A DNA stretch of 64,000 bases from the NCBI RefSeq assembly GCF_001654495.1, contig NZ_CP015849.1:2432501-2496500 (forward strand), read 5' to 3'. Shown in pieces: positions 1 to 9,221 of this stretch (positions within the stretch are counted from its first letter, which is position 1; every line of letters starts with the position of its first letter). Origin of the DNA: Streptomyces sp. SAT1 (lineage in GTDB: Bacteria; Actinomycetota; Actinomycetes; Streptomycetales; Streptomycetaceae). The notes below the pieces were generated by a model that was given only the letters and a program-made list of their open reading frames with translations, had not been told where the DNA came from and searched no databases. The position numbers and the translations under genes were made by a program.

Positions 1-1236
1 GCGTTCGGCGCCGCCGCCGCCTGGCAGAGCGGCGACCGGCGGACCGCCGCCCATGACGTCCTGCACCGCAGCCAGCCCCTCAGCTCCGAGGCGGCCGGGA
101 TCTACCGCTCCCTCGCCGACGCCAACACCATGGCGAGCAGCGGCTATCTGGCGGGCCTCCAGGAGACGCAGACGACCCGGCGACGCTACGAGTCGGACAT
201 CAGCACCGCCGCCCAGGGCCTGGTGACCGCCGCCGCCAACTCCGCGCCCGGCTCCCCGGCGGCGAAGACCATCGGCGACCTCAACGAGCTGCTGCCGCGC
301 TACAAGGGCCTGGTGGAGTCGGCGCGCGCCAACAACCGGCAGGGCTTCCCGGTCGGCGGCGCCTATCTGCGCACCGCCAACACCCTGATGCAGCAGCAGA
401 TGCTCCCGGCCGCCGAGACGCTGTACCGCAACGAGAACGGGCGGCGCAGCGCCGACTACGGCGACGCGACGCCCTACCCGTGGGCCGCCGTCGCGCTCGG
501 CGTGCTCGCCCTGGCCGCGCTCGGCTGGGCCCAGCGCCGCGAGTACCGGCGGACCAACCGGGTGCTGAACCGGGGCCTGGTGGGGGCCACCGCCGCGACC
601 GCCGCCGTCCTGCTGTGGCTGGTCGCCGGGCACGGCCTCGCCCGCTCCGCCCTGGACGACTCCCGGCGCGACGTGGACTCGCTGAACGTGCTGCACGACG
701 CCCGGATCGCCTCCCTCAAGGCGCGCGGCGACGAGAACCTCACCCTGGTCAGCCGGGGCGCGGAGACCAGGACCCTGCCGGGCGGCAAGGTGAGGGACGC
801 CTACGACTGGAACTACGACCAGGAGATCGGCGACCTCACCGGCAAGCTGGCGCGGGCCGCGGCCATCGCCGACGACGCGGCGGGCCGCGCACCGGTGCGG
901 GCCGCGAGCGAGTCGGTGAAGGTCTGGAAGTCCCGGCACGCGCTGGCCCGCCAGGCCGACGACGCCGGGGACTACCGCACGGCCCGCGACCGGGTCATCG
1001 GCACCGGCGCGACGGACGGCAAGAGCGCGAAGGACGAGTCGACGGGTGCGTGCTTCGACGACGTCGACGCCGCGCTCAGGACGGCGATCGACCACGAGAC
1101 GGCGAAGTTCGAGGACGCCGCGCAGGACGGGCTCGGCGCGATGGGCCTGCTGCCCGAGGGCGCCGCCGCCCTGGCCCTGCTCGGCGGGGCCGGCGCCCTG
1201 CTGGGCATCGGGCGAAGGCTGTCGGAGTACCGGTGA
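1..1236 (+). CDS. glnX: GlnX-like membrane sensor, partial (5' end outside window)
   Basis: The frame is open from base 1, so the true start lies upstream; 411 codons are visible. Two hydrophobic helices are separated by about 25 residues: WAAVALGVLALAALGWA, then LVGATAATAAVLLWLVAGHG. A charged extracytoplasmic-looking stretch follows, and a third helix (GAAALALLGGAGALLGIG) lies just before the C-terminus. It sits directly upstream of a GlnH-type binding protein and two genes upstream of a PknG-type kinase. That matches the mycobacterial glnX-glnH-pknG arrangement, in which GlnX relays ligand binding by GlnH to PknG. The assignment rests mainly on context and membrane topology, because no strongly diagnostic motif is visible. 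It could also be an unrelated membrane protein with a helical sensor domain. Confidence 0.6.
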   Translation, partial: AFGAAAAWQSGDRRTAAHDVLHRSQPLSSEAAGIYRSLADANTMASSGYLAGLQETQTTRRRYESDISTAAQGLVTAAANSAPGSPAAKTIGDLNELLPRYKGLVESARANNRQGFPVGGAYLRTANTLMQQQMLPAAETLYRNENGRRSADYGDATPYPWAAVALGVLALAALGWAQRREYRRTNRVLNRGLVGATAATAAVLLWLVAGHGLARSALDDSRRDVDSLNVLHDARIASLKARGDENLTLVSRGAETRTLPGGKVRDAYDWNYDQEIGDLTGKLARAAAIADDAAGRAPVRAASESVKVWKSRHALARQADDAGDYRTARDRVIGTGATDGKSAKDESTGACFDDVDAALRTAIDHETAKFEDAAQDGLGAMGLLPEGAAALALLGGAGALLGIGRRLSEYR

Positions 1237-1277
1237 GAGTGAGAGGGGGCGTGACAAGGGTGGAAGGAGGCGTGCGG

Positions 1278-2294
1278 ATGCGCATGCGGCGACTGCGGTC
1301 CGGTCTAAGGGGCTGGGGCGGTGTGGGCGCGATGGCGGTCGTCTGCGTCCTGGCGCTGGCGTTCGTCCTGGTGCTGCCCGCCACCCGGTCGCACGGCGGG
1401 CCTCCCCCGGCCGCGGGCGGCGCCGGGGCGGCTCAGGGCGTGCAGGCCAGGGCCGGCGACTGCGACGACGGCGACGCGCAGAACCGCAGTCTGGCACCGG
1501 CCGACGCGGACGGCCCCGCCGTCGAGCGGATCAGGAAGCGCGGCTCCCTGGTGGTCGGCGTCGACCAGAACAGCTTCGCCTGGGGCTACCGCAACCCGAA
1601 CAGCACCTCCGACGACCTGGACGGCTTCGACATCGCCCTGGCCCGCCGGATCGCGCAGGACCTGCTGGGCAGCCCGACGAAGGTCACCTTCCGGGCCATC
1701 CCGACCAACGAGCGCGAACACGCGGTGGAGAGCGGCCGGGTCGACCTGGTGGTGCGCACCATGACCATCACCTGCAAGCGCCTGGAGAAGGTGGCGTTCT
1801 CCGCGCCGTACTTCCTCACCGGCCAGCAGGTCCTCGCGCCGCGCACCTCGCCGATCACCGGTTACGACGCGTCCCTCGCCGGCAAGAAGGTGTGCTCGGC
1901 GACCGGTTCGACCGCCTACGACCACCTGTCCGCCGACCGGAAGAGCGGTGCCCTGCCCGCGTCCACGGACATCTCCACCACCGTCCCCAACCAGCTGGAC
2001 TGCCTGGTGCGTCTCCAACTGGGCGACGTGGACGCGGTGGTGACCGACGGCGCGCTCGCCGCCAGCCAGGCCGCGCAGGACCCGGCCGTGGAGCTGAAGG
2101 GCGGCACCTTCACCAAGGAGTACTACGGCGTGGCGATGCGGCGGGGCGCCGACGATCTGGTACGTCAGGTCAACCGCAGCCTGGAGGACTACCGCAAGGA
2201 CGGGGGCTGGAAGGCGGCGTACGACCACTGGCTGTCCGCCACCCTGGGTAAGGATTCGGAGTCGGCGACTCCGCCGGCACCGGCCTACCGGTGA
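1278..2294 (+). CDS. glnH: Glutamate/glutamine-type solute-binding protein (GlnH-like)
   Basis: This is a periplasmic-type binding protein family 3 (SBP_bac_3) protein of 338 aa. The N-terminus has a basic cluster, then a hydrophobic segment (GAMAVVCVLALAFVLVLP), then a spacer. The fold begins near RIRKRGSLVVGVDQNSF and continues with DGFDIALARRIAQDLLG and a typical MTITCKRLEKVAFSAPY stretch. ATG 1278 is chosen because GGAGG lies at 1266-1270; a GTG at 1272 is in frame but too close to it. No transporter permease or ATPase gene is nearby, so it probably acts as a sensor ligand-binding subunit and not in uptake. In mycobacteria GlnH binds Asp or Glu and signals through GlnX to PknG; applying that here is inference from synteny. 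Confidence 0.85.
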   Translation: MRMRRLRSGLRGWGGVGAMAVVCVLALAFVLVLPATRSHGGPPPAAGGAGAAQGVQARAGDCDDGDAQNRSLAPADADGPAVERIRKRGSLVVGVDQNSFAWGYRNPNSTSDDLDGFDIALARRIAQDLLGSPTKVTFRAIPTNEREHAVESGRVDLVVRTMTITCKRLEKVAFSAPYFLTGQQVLAPRTSPITGYDASLAGKKVCSATGSTAYDHLSADRKSGALPASTDISTTVPNQLDCLVRLQLGDVDAVVTDGALAASQAAQDPAVELKGGTFTKEYYGVAMRRGADDLVRQVNRSLEDYRKDGGWKAAYDHWLSATLGKDSESATPPAPAYR

Positions 2295-2377
2295 CCCCGG
2301 CCCGCACGGGCCGCGGACGAAGAGGCCACCGAGCGGCGCAGGGCCGACGGACCACGAAGAGCAGCGAGAGGTGATCG

Positions 2378-3703
2378 ATGGGCGGCGCGGACCCCGCCGG
2401 GCCGGTGCTGGACCGGGACGAGGTGGACCGTGCGCTGGCGCGGCTCGGCGCGGAGCACGAGGCGATCGAGACCTCGCTGCTCGCCCTCCAGGACCACGCG
2501 GGCCGCAGGCTCCTCGAAGGCGCCCGGCTGACCGGGGTCACCGAGGAGCGCTGGGCGGTGACGGAGGCGTCGATATCACTGCTGTGGGCGTACTTCGACG
2601 CCTACGCGGGCGCGTTGCGCACCGCCCGTGAGATCCGCGCCCGCCGCCGCTGGTCCAGCCGCGAGGACCTGGTGGAGCTGACCGAACTGCTGCGCGGCGC
2701 GAGCGTCACGGTCCCCGGCGCCGCTGCGGTCGGCGCGCCCGCGCTGGCCGAGGCGGGACGCCTGAGCCGATCCTTCTCGCTGGCCGAGCTGGTGGACCGG
2801 ATGAACGAGCTGTACGCGAGCAGCCTGGACATGGTGGTCGCGGCGGACGCCGTGTGGTCGGCGCTGCCCGCCCGTATCGACCTGCTCGCCGCCGAACTCC
2901 AGCGCACCCGGCGGCTCGCGCACTCGGTGGGCGTACGCCCCGGCGAACACCCGGCGGGCGACGACCTGGAGCGCATCACCCGCACCCTGACCCGGCTGCG
3001 CGAGCAGGTGGTCAGCGACCCGCTCGCCCACTGGGTGCCCGCGCAGGGCAGTTCGGCGCCGGGCGGCGGGCGGCCCGACACCACGGTGTACGACCGCGAG
3101 GCGCGGGCGCTGGAGGAGGTGCGCCGGGAGATCGACGCCGTGCTCGGGGTGCGCCAGGACGCCGAACAGCGGCTGATCCGGCTGCGGGACGTGCTCTCGC
3201 GCGCCGACCGCACCCTCGCCGAGGCGCGCACCGCGCGCGGTGAGGTGCTGGCGAAGATCGCCGCCACCGAGGTGCCCGTGGTCAGCGGCCCGCCGACCGC
3301 GCTCCAGGAGCAGTTGTCGGCGGCGGCCGAGTACCGCAGGCAGGCCCAGTGGCACCGGCTGTCGCCGCTGCTGGAGTCCCTCGAACAGAAGGCCGAGGAC
3401 GAACTGCTGCGCGCCCGCGAGTCGTTGACGGCGGTCACCGCGCCGCTGGCGGTCCGCGCCGAGTTGCGCGGCCGCCTCGACGCGTACCGGGCCAAGGTGA
3501 CCCGGCACGGCCTGGCGGAGGACCCGCTGCTGGTCGAGCGGTACGACGCGGCCCGCCGCATGCTGTGGAGCGCCCCCTGCGACCTGCGGGTGGCCGAACA
3601 GGCGGTGCTGCGCTACCAGCACGCGGCGGCGGAACTGCTGGGCGCGGCACGGGTGCCGCGCCAGGGCGGTCCTCGGGACGGCGACGGTGGGGGGGAGTCA
3701 TGA
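2378..3703 (+). CDS. Coiled-coil protein of the PknG cluster, function unknown
   Basis: The product is 441 aa with no signal peptide or membrane helix. It is rich in Glu, Arg, Ala and Leu heptads. Long predicted coiled-coil stretches occupy the middle (about 225-300, for example REARALEEVRREIDAVLG) and the C-terminal third. ATG 2378 follows GAGAGGTG at 2366. The last codons overlap the kinase start (ATGA at 3700-3703), so the two are translationally coupled. I do not recognise the family. The position between glnH and the kinase suggests a cytoplasmic adaptor between the membrane sensor and PknG, but that is only inference. Confidence 0.75.
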   Translation: MGGADPAGPVLDRDEVDRALARLGAEHEAIETSLLALQDHAGRRLLEGARLTGVTEERWAVTEASISLLWAYFDAYAGALRTAREIRARRRWSSREDLVELTELLRGASVTVPGAAAVGAPALAEAGRLSRSFSLAELVDRMNELYASSLDMVVAADAVWSALPARIDLLAAELQRTRRLAHSVGVRPGEHPAGDDLERITRTLTRLREQVVSDPLAHWVPAQGSSAPGGGRPDTTVYDREARALEEVRREIDAVLGVRQDAEQRLIRLRDVLSRADRTLAEARTARGEVLAKIAATEVPVVSGPPTALQEQLSAAAEYRRQAQWHRLSPLLESLEQKAEDELLRARESLTAVTAPLAVRAELRGRLDAYRAKVTRHGLAEDPLLVERYDAARRMLWSAPCDLRVAEQAVLRYQHAAAELLGAARVPRQGGPRDGDGGGES

Positions 3704-6276
3704 GTCAGGCGGGGCAGACCTGTCAGCGGCCGGACTGCGGCGGGGCGTACGAGGACGTGGGCGGCGGTGAGCTGTACTGCGACACCTGCGGCCTGGCGCC
3801 GGTGGTGTCGGCGACCGGCCTGGTGACCTCCGCCCCCACGGGGGCCGTGGGCGGCGGCAACGGCTCGGCGGCGAGCGGCGGTTCGCGTGCCGGCGAGCGT
3901 ACGTCGTCGCAGTCGTCGCAGTCGTCGAGGTCGCCCCGGTCGGTGTCGGGGCGGCTGTCGCGCTCGGTGTCGGGGCGGTCCACCAGCCGGTCGGTGTCGG
4001 TGCGCAGCTCGGGTTCGGCGGCGGGCTCCTCGGGCCGCGCCCGGCTGGGGGCCGGTCTGGTGCAGGTGCCGCAGGTGCCGCGGCCCGACCCGCGCTCGAT
4101 GGTGCTGGAGAACCCGGAGGTACCCGAGCGCAAGCGGTTCTGCTCGCGCGCGGACTGCGGGGCGCCGGTGGGCCGGGCGCGCGGCGAGCGGCCCGGCCGC
4201 ACGGAGGGCTTCTGCACCAAGTGCGGCCATCCGTACTCGTTCGTGCCCAAGCTGCGCGCCGGGGACGTCGTGCACGGCCAGTACGAGGTCGCCGGGTGCC
4301 TGGCGCACGGCGGTCTGGGCTGGATCTACCTGGCCGTGGACCGGGCCGTGGCCGACCGGTGGGTGGTTCTCAAGGGCCTGCTGGACACCGGCGACCAGGA
4401 CGCGATGGCGGCGGCCATCTCCGAGCGGCGCTTCCTCGCGGAGATCGAGCACGCCAACATCGTGCGGATCTACAACTTCGTGGAGCACCTGGACCAGCGC
4501 ACCGGCTCCCTCGACGGCTACATCGTCATGGAGTACGTCGGCGGCAAGTCGCTGAAGGAGATCGCCAACGCCCGCCGCACCCCGGACGGACGGCGCGACC
4601 CGCTGCCGGTGGAGCAGGCGTGCGCGTACGGCATCGAGGCGCTGGAGGCGCTCGGCCATCTGCACAGCCGCAACCTGCTGTACTGCGACTTCAAGGTCGA
4701 CAACGCGATCCAGACCGAGGACGAGCTGAAGCTGATCGACATGGGCGCGGTGCGCCGGGCGGACGACGACGAGTCGGCCATCTACGGCACCGTGGGCTAC
4801 CAGGCGCCCGAGGTCGCGGAGACCGGCCCCTCGGTGGCCAGCGACCTGTACACGGTGGGCCGTACGCTCGCGGTGCTCACCTTCGACTTCCAGGGCTACA
4901 CGAACACCTACGCCGACTCGCTGCCCGACCCGGACACCATCGAGGTGTTCCGGCGCTACGAGTCCTTCTACCGGCTGCTGGTGCGCGCCACCGATCCGGA
5001 CCCGGCCCGCAGGTTCGCCTCCGCGCAGGAGATGGCCGAGCAGCTGACGGGGGTGCTCCGGGAGGTCGTGTCGCTCCAGACGGGCCGGGCCCGGCCGGCG
5101 CTGTCGACGCTGTTCGGCCCGGAGACCAGGGTCACCGACACGGAGCTGTTCCCGCCGCTGGACGGGGACGTGTCCCGGCTGGGCGCGCGGGCGCCCGTCG
5201 GGCGCGGACGCGGCCGGGCGGCTCCGGCGCCCGCCCCGGCGCTCGGCCCCGCTCCTGGCGCGCCCGCGCCCGCCCTGACCGCAGGAAGCGCCGGAGGCGC
5301 CCCGGCCGCCGTGAGCGCCCCGGGCGCCGCTCCCGCCCTGGTGCGGCCGGTGGACGCCCCGGCGGCGGCCCTCGCCCTGCCCGTGCCGCACGTCGACACC
5401 ACCGACCCCAACGCGGGCTTCCTGGCGGGCCTGCTGGCCTCCGCGCCCGCCGAGCTGATCCCCGCGCTGGCCGCCGCGCCCGCGCAGTCCACCGAGACCC
5501 GGCTGCGCCTGGTCCGCGCCCGGCTGGAGACCGGCGAGAGCGCCGACGCCCTCCAGGTGCTGCGCGGCCTGGAGGAACAGCACCCCGACGACTGGCGGGT
5601 GGTCTGGTACCGGGGCCTGGCGTCCCTGGTCACCGCCGACCACGAGGAGGCGGCGCTCGCCTTCGACGCGGTCTACGACGCCTTCCCCGGCGAGATCGCG
5701 CCCAAGCTGGCGCTCGGCCTGTGCGCCGAGGTGCTCGGCCAGCTCGACAACGCCGCCGAGTACTACCGCCTGGTCTGGGCGAGCGACCCGAGCCATGTGA
5801 GCGCGGCGTTCGGCCTGGCCCGGGTCCAGCTCGCCGGCGGCGACCGGCGCGCGGCCGTAGGAACCCTGGAGTCGGTCCCGGAGTCCTCCGTGCACTGCAC
5901 GGCGGCCAGGGTGGCGGCGGTACGGGCCCGGCTGCGGCACCGTACGGCGCTCGCCTCCGACACGCCGTTCCAGGAGGATCTGACGGCCGCCGCCGCCCAG
6001 GTGGAGGCGCTGCGCGCGCACGGTCTTGACCCGGCGCGGCGCGAGTCGCTGTCGGCCGAGGTTCTCGGCTGCGCGCTGGACTGGATACTCTCCGGGGGCA
6101 GGGCCGCGGATCCGTCCCCGGGACGGGTGCTGCTCGGCAGCGACCTGGACGAGCGGGGACTCCGCTTCGGCCTGGAGCGTACGTACCGCACGCTGGCCCG
6201 GCTGGCGCCCGGCGGTGAGGAGAGGATCGACCTGGTGGAACGTGCCAACCGTTACCGCCCCCGGACATGGGTGTAG
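3700..6276 (+). CDS. pknG: PknG-type serine/threonine protein kinase with zinc ribbons and TPR domain
   Basis: This 858-aa kinase closely follows Mycobacterium tuberculosis PknG (about 750 aa). An N-terminal Cys cluster (C8, C13, C27, C30) is followed by a Ser-rich linker (about 60-115). A second, rubredoxin-like Cys set has C148, C153, C172 and C175. The kinase domain starts near 185 with GQYEVAGCLAHGGLGWIYLA, the PknG-style glycine loop. Lys225 (VVLKG), Asp330-Lys332-Asn335 in the catalytic loop (YCDFKVDN instead of HRD) and Asp347 (DMG for DFG) are present, so it should be active. The region after about 560 resembles PknG TPR repeats (DDWRVVWYRGLASL, FPGEIAPKLALGLCAE). It has no membrane segment. 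The extra N-terminal Cys cluster and Ser-rich linker are additions relative to the mycobacterial protein. Confidence 0.93.
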   Translation: MSQAGQTCQRPDCGGAYEDVGGGELYCDTCGLAPVVSATGLVTSAPTGAVGGGNGSAASGGSRAGERTSSQSSQSSRSPRSVSGRLSRSVSGRSTSRSVSVRSSGSAAGSSGRARLGAGLVQVPQVPRPDPRSMVLENPEVPERKRFCSRADCGAPVGRARGERPGRTEGFCTKCGHPYSFVPKLRAGDVVHGQYEVAGCLAHGGLGWIYLAVDRAVADRWVVLKGLLDTGDQDAMAAAISERRFLAEIEHANIVRIYNFVEHLDQRTGSLDGYIVMEYVGGKSLKEIANARRTPDGRRDPLPVEQACAYGIEALEALGHLHSRNLLYCDFKVDNAIQTEDELKLIDMGAVRRADDDESAIYGTVGYQAPEVAETGPSVASDLYTVGRTLAVLTFDFQGYTNTYADSLPDPDTIEVFRRYESFYRLLVRATDPDPARRFASAQEMAEQLTGVLREVVSLQTGRARPALSTLFGPETRVTDTELFPPLDGDVSRLGARAPVGRGRGRAAPAPAPALGPAPGAPAPALTAGSAGGAPAAVSAPGAAPALVRPVDAPAAALALPVPHVDTTDPNAGFLAGLLASAPAELIPALAAAPAQSTETRLRLVRARLETGESADALQVLRGLEEQHPDDWRVVWYRGLASLVTADHEEAALAFDAVYDAFPGEIAPKLALGLCAEVLGQLDNAAEYYRLVWASDPSHVSAAFGLARVQLAGGDRRAAVGTLESVPESSVHCTAARVAAVRARLRHRTALASDTPFQEDLTAAAAQVEALRAHGLDPARRESLSAEVLGCALDWILSGGRAADPSPGRVLLGSDLDERGLRFGLERTYRTLARLAPGGEERIDLVERANRYRPRTWV

Positions 6277-6279
6277 TTG

Positions 6280-7668
6280 ATGTCGCAGATGCACCAGCAG
6301 GCCGCCGCCCTGACGAACTGCCCGAGCTGCGCGGAGCCGCTCGAATCGGGTGACCGTTTCTGCGGCGCCTGCGGATTCGACCTGTCCGCGGCCGCCGCGG
6401 CGCCGTCCGGCACGCCGACGGCCGCCATGCACACCGGCGCGGTGCCGCGCCCGTCCGCCCCGGCCGAGGACGGCGCCGCGGACGAGGAGTGGCCGCTCGC
6501 CCCGCAGTCGGACAGCTCCGGCGGGGCGCGCATGCAGCGCCCCACGGATCTGCCCGGCACCGACTCGGGCGGCTCGCCGCTGCCCGCGCAGGGGCAGCCG
6601 GCACCACAACAGCCGGGCGCGGGCGTGCGGTTCGACCGCGCGGCCGGGTCCGAGCCCGAGGAGTACCCGTTGCAGGCACCGGATCCGCGCGGACCCGTCC
6701 CCGGCGCGCAGGACGCGCCCGGCACCCCGGCGGAGCCCGCCGCCCAGGCCGCCACCGCCGTGTGTGTGGCCTGCCGCGCGGGCCGGGTGGACGACGACGG
6801 CTACTGCGAGAACTGCGGGCACGCCCAGCCGCGCGAACGCGACCACATGGAGCGGGAGTCGGGGCCCGTGGCGGCGGTCAGCGACCGCGGGCGGCGCCAC
6901 CACCGCAACGAGGACGCGTTCGCGATCGGCAACGCGGTGCTGCCCGGCGGCTCGCCCGCCGCGGTGGCCGTCGTCTGCGACGGCGTGTCCTCCGCGACCC
7001 GCCCCGACGAGGCGTCCCTGGCCGCGTCCCGGGCGGCGAGCGCCACTCTGCTGGAGGCCCTGCCCCGGGGCGTCCACCCGCAGCAGGCGATGCACGAGGC
7101 GATCGTCGCCGCCGCGCGGTCGGTCGACGCGCTCGCCGAGGAGCCCGCAGCGGACCGCGAGCACTCCCCGCAGCAGAACTCCCCCGCCTGCACGCTCGTC
7201 GGCGCGGTCGTCACCGCCGGGCTGCTGGTGGTCGGCTGGGTCGGCGACAGCCGCGTCTACTGGGTGCCGGTGGACCGCTCGGCGCCGCCGGCCCGGCTCA
7301 CCGAGGACGACTCGTGGGCCGCGCAGATGGTGGCCGCCGGGCTGATGAGCGAGGCGCAGGCGTACGCCGACGAGCGCGCCCACGCGATCACCGGCTGGCT
7401 CGGCGCGGACGCCTACGAACTGGAGCCGCACACCGCGTCGTTCAAGCCGGACCGGCCCGGAGTGGTCGTGGTCTGCACGGACGGCCTGTGGAACTACGCG
7501 GAGACGGCCGAGGAGATGGCCGAGGTGCTGCCCCGGGACGCCGCCGACCGCCCGCTGCACAGCGCCCGGGTGCTGGTCGGCCACGCGCTCGACGGCGGGG
7601 GCCACGACAACGTAACAGTGGCGCTGCTGCCGTTCCCGGTCGCGCCGCAGGGGGCAGGATCGGCCTGA
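6280..7668 (+). CDS. PP2C-family Ser/Thr phosphatase with two zinc-ribbon motifs
   Basis: A 462-aa protein whose C-terminal half is a PP2C (PPM) phosphatase. Metal-binding motifs are visible in order: RNEDAF, VVCDGVSS, GWVGDSRVYW, VVVCTDGLWNY and GGHDNVTVALL. The N-terminus has one CxxC pair set (CPSCAEP...FCGACG, about 14-33). A second (CVACRAG...YCENCG, about 165-187) sits just before the catalytic domain, with a low-complexity Pro/Ala linker between them. It starts 3 bp after the kinase stop; ATG 6280 is preferred, TTG 6277 is in frame, and no clear Shine-Dalgarno is seen, so coupling is likely. It is the obvious candidate to reverse phosphorylation by the adjacent kinase, a role inferred from position. 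Confidence 0.9.
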   Translation: MSQMHQQAAALTNCPSCAEPLESGDRFCGACGFDLSAAAAAPSGTPTAAMHTGAVPRPSAPAEDGAADEEWPLAPQSDSSGGARMQRPTDLPGTDSGGSPLPAQGQPAPQQPGAGVRFDRAAGSEPEEYPLQAPDPRGPVPGAQDAPGTPAEPAAQAATAVCVACRAGRVDDDGYCENCGHAQPRERDHMERESGPVAAVSDRGRRHHRNEDAFAIGNAVLPGGSPAAVAVVCDGVSSATRPDEASLAASRAASATLLEALPRGVHPQQAMHEAIVAAARSVDALAEEPAADREHSPQQNSPACTLVGAVVTAGLLVVGWVGDSRVYWVPVDRSAPPARLTEDDSWAAQMVAAGLMSEAQAYADERAHAITGWLGADAYELEPHTASFKPDRPGVVVVCTDGLWNYAETAEEMAEVLPRDAADRPLHSARVLVGHALDGGGHDNVTVALLPFPVAPQGAGSA

Positions 7669-7792
7669 GGGACCGGACCGGGCGGGGCGGCCACGGGTAC
7701 GGGGAGCGCCGGTGGACCGGAAGGGGCCGGTCCGCAAGAACCGCACAGTCGTCGGCCCCGCTCACGGGGCCCGGAGGGGGATCTGGCAAGGC

Positions 7793-9139
7793 ATGGCCAA
7801 CTTCTCGAAGTCCAGCGTGCCGCAGTTCTCGGTGGACGTGTACCAGAACGAGTACCTGCCCGAGGGCGGGCGCGAGGTCAACGCCGTCGTCACGGTGACG
7901 GCGACCGGCGGCGGCACCATCGGGAGCGCGGCCGGCGCCCCGCATCCGTCCGCCACCGGTGAGGGGCCGTCCGCGGCGGTGGTCGTCATGGTCGACTGCT
8001 CGGGCTCGATGGACTATCCGCCGGCCAAGATGCGCAACGCCCGCGAGGCCACGGCCGCCGCGATCGGCACGCTGCGCGACGGGGTGCGGTTCGCGGTGGT
8101 CGCCGGGACGCACCGGGCCACCGAGGTCTATCCGGGCGGCGGCAGGCTCGCCGTCGCCGACTCCGTCACCCGCGGCCACGCCAAGCTGGCGCTGCGCAAG
8201 CTCGGCGCGGGCGGCGGCACCGCCATCGGCACCTGGCTGCGGCTCGCCGACCGGCTGCTCGCCTCGGAGGACGTGGCCATCCGGCACGGCATCCTGCTCA
8301 CCGACGGGCGCAACGAACACGAGTCGCCCGAGGACCTGCGGGCGGCGCTCGACGCGTGCGCCGGGCGCTTCACCTGCGACGCCCGGGGCGTGGGCACCGA
8401 CTGGGAGGTGAAAGAGGTCACCGGGATCGCCTCCGCGCTGCTCGGCACCGCCGACATCGTCGCCGACCCGGCGGGCCTGGCCGCCGACTTCGCGCAGATG
8501 ATGGAGACGGCGATGGGCAAGGAGGTCGCCGATGTCGCCCTGCGGGTGTGGACACCGGTCGGCACGACGATCCGGTTCGTCAAGCAGGTCGCGCCCACGG
8601 TGGAGGACCTGACCGGCCGCCGCGCCGAGGCGGGACCGCGCGCCGGGGACTATCCGACCGGCTCCTGGGGCGACGAGTCCCGCGACTACCACCTGTGCGT
8701 CGAGGTGCCCGCGGCCCACCTGGGCCAGGAGATGCTGGCGGCCCGGGTCTCCCTGGTGGTGCCGCAGCCGGACGGCGGCGCCCGGAACCTCGGCGCCCAG
8801 GGGCTGGTACGGGCCGTGTGGACCGACGACGTGGCCGCCTCCACCTCGATCAACCCCCAGGTCGCCCACTACACCGGGCAGGCCGAACTGGCACAGGTCA
8901 TCCAACAGGGCCTCGATCTCCGCAAAGCGGGCGATTCCGATGGAGCGACGGCCAGACTGGGGCGGGCGGTCCAGCTCGCCGCCGCCTCGGGGAACGCGGA
9001 TACGGCCAAGCTGCTCTCCAAGGTGGTGGACGTGGTGGACGCGGCGGCGGGTACTGTGCGACTGAAGGCGAAGGTCGAGGAAGCCGACGAGATGACTCTC
9101 GAGACCCGGTCCACAAAGACTGTTCGTGTAAAGAAGTGA
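7793..9139 (+). CDS. VWA-domain protein
   Basis: A 448-aa protein with a von Willebrand factor A domain starting near residue 60. The MIDAS signature DCSGS (about 68-72) is complete, and a [10 protein letters not shown] stretch supplies the later Thr. The C-terminal third has a short alpha-helical repeat resembling a TPR or degenerate helical hairpin ([20 protein letters not shown]) and ends basic. No signal peptide is present, so it is cytoplasmic. ATG 7793 (MANFSKSSV) is chosen over an in-frame ATG 27 codons upstream: GGAGGGGG precedes it and the extra residues look non-conserved. VWA proteins often scaffold other factors; grouping with kinase, phosphatase and FHA genes suggests a signalling scaffold. 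Confidence 0.85.
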   Translation: MANFSKSSVPQFSVDVYQNEYLPEGGREVNAVVTVTATGGGTIGSAAGAPHPSATGEGPSAAVVVMVDCSGSMDYPPAKMRNAREATAAAIGTLRDGVRFAVVAGTHRATEVYPGGGRLAVADSVTRGHAKLALRKLGAGGGTAIGTWLRLADRLLASEDVAIRHGILLTDGRNEHESPEDLRAALDACAGRFTCDARGVGTDWEVKEVTGIASALLGTADIVADPAGLAADFAQMMETAMGKEVADVALRVWTPVGTTIRFVKQVAPTVEDLTGRRAEAGPRAGDYPTGSWGDESRDYHLCVEVPAAHLGQEMLAARVSLVVPQPDGGARNLGAQGLVRAVWTDDVAASTSINPQVAHYTGQAELAQVIQQGLDLRKAGDSDGATARLGRAVQLAAASGNADTAKLLSKVVDVVDAAAGTVRLKAKVEEADEMTLETRSTKTVRVKK

Positions 9140-9221
9140 CCTGAAAGACAGCGAGCCCGGCCCCTCGGGGTGGGAGAAAACCCGGTCGACGCGACCGGAC
9201 AGGAGAGGGGGAAGCGCCGAC

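Noticed and set aside
3613..7746. A 1377-codon frame on the minus strand across pknG and the phosphatase gene
   Set aside because: It is an antisense shadow caused by very high GC at codon third positions; the plus-strand genes have clear catalytic motifs.
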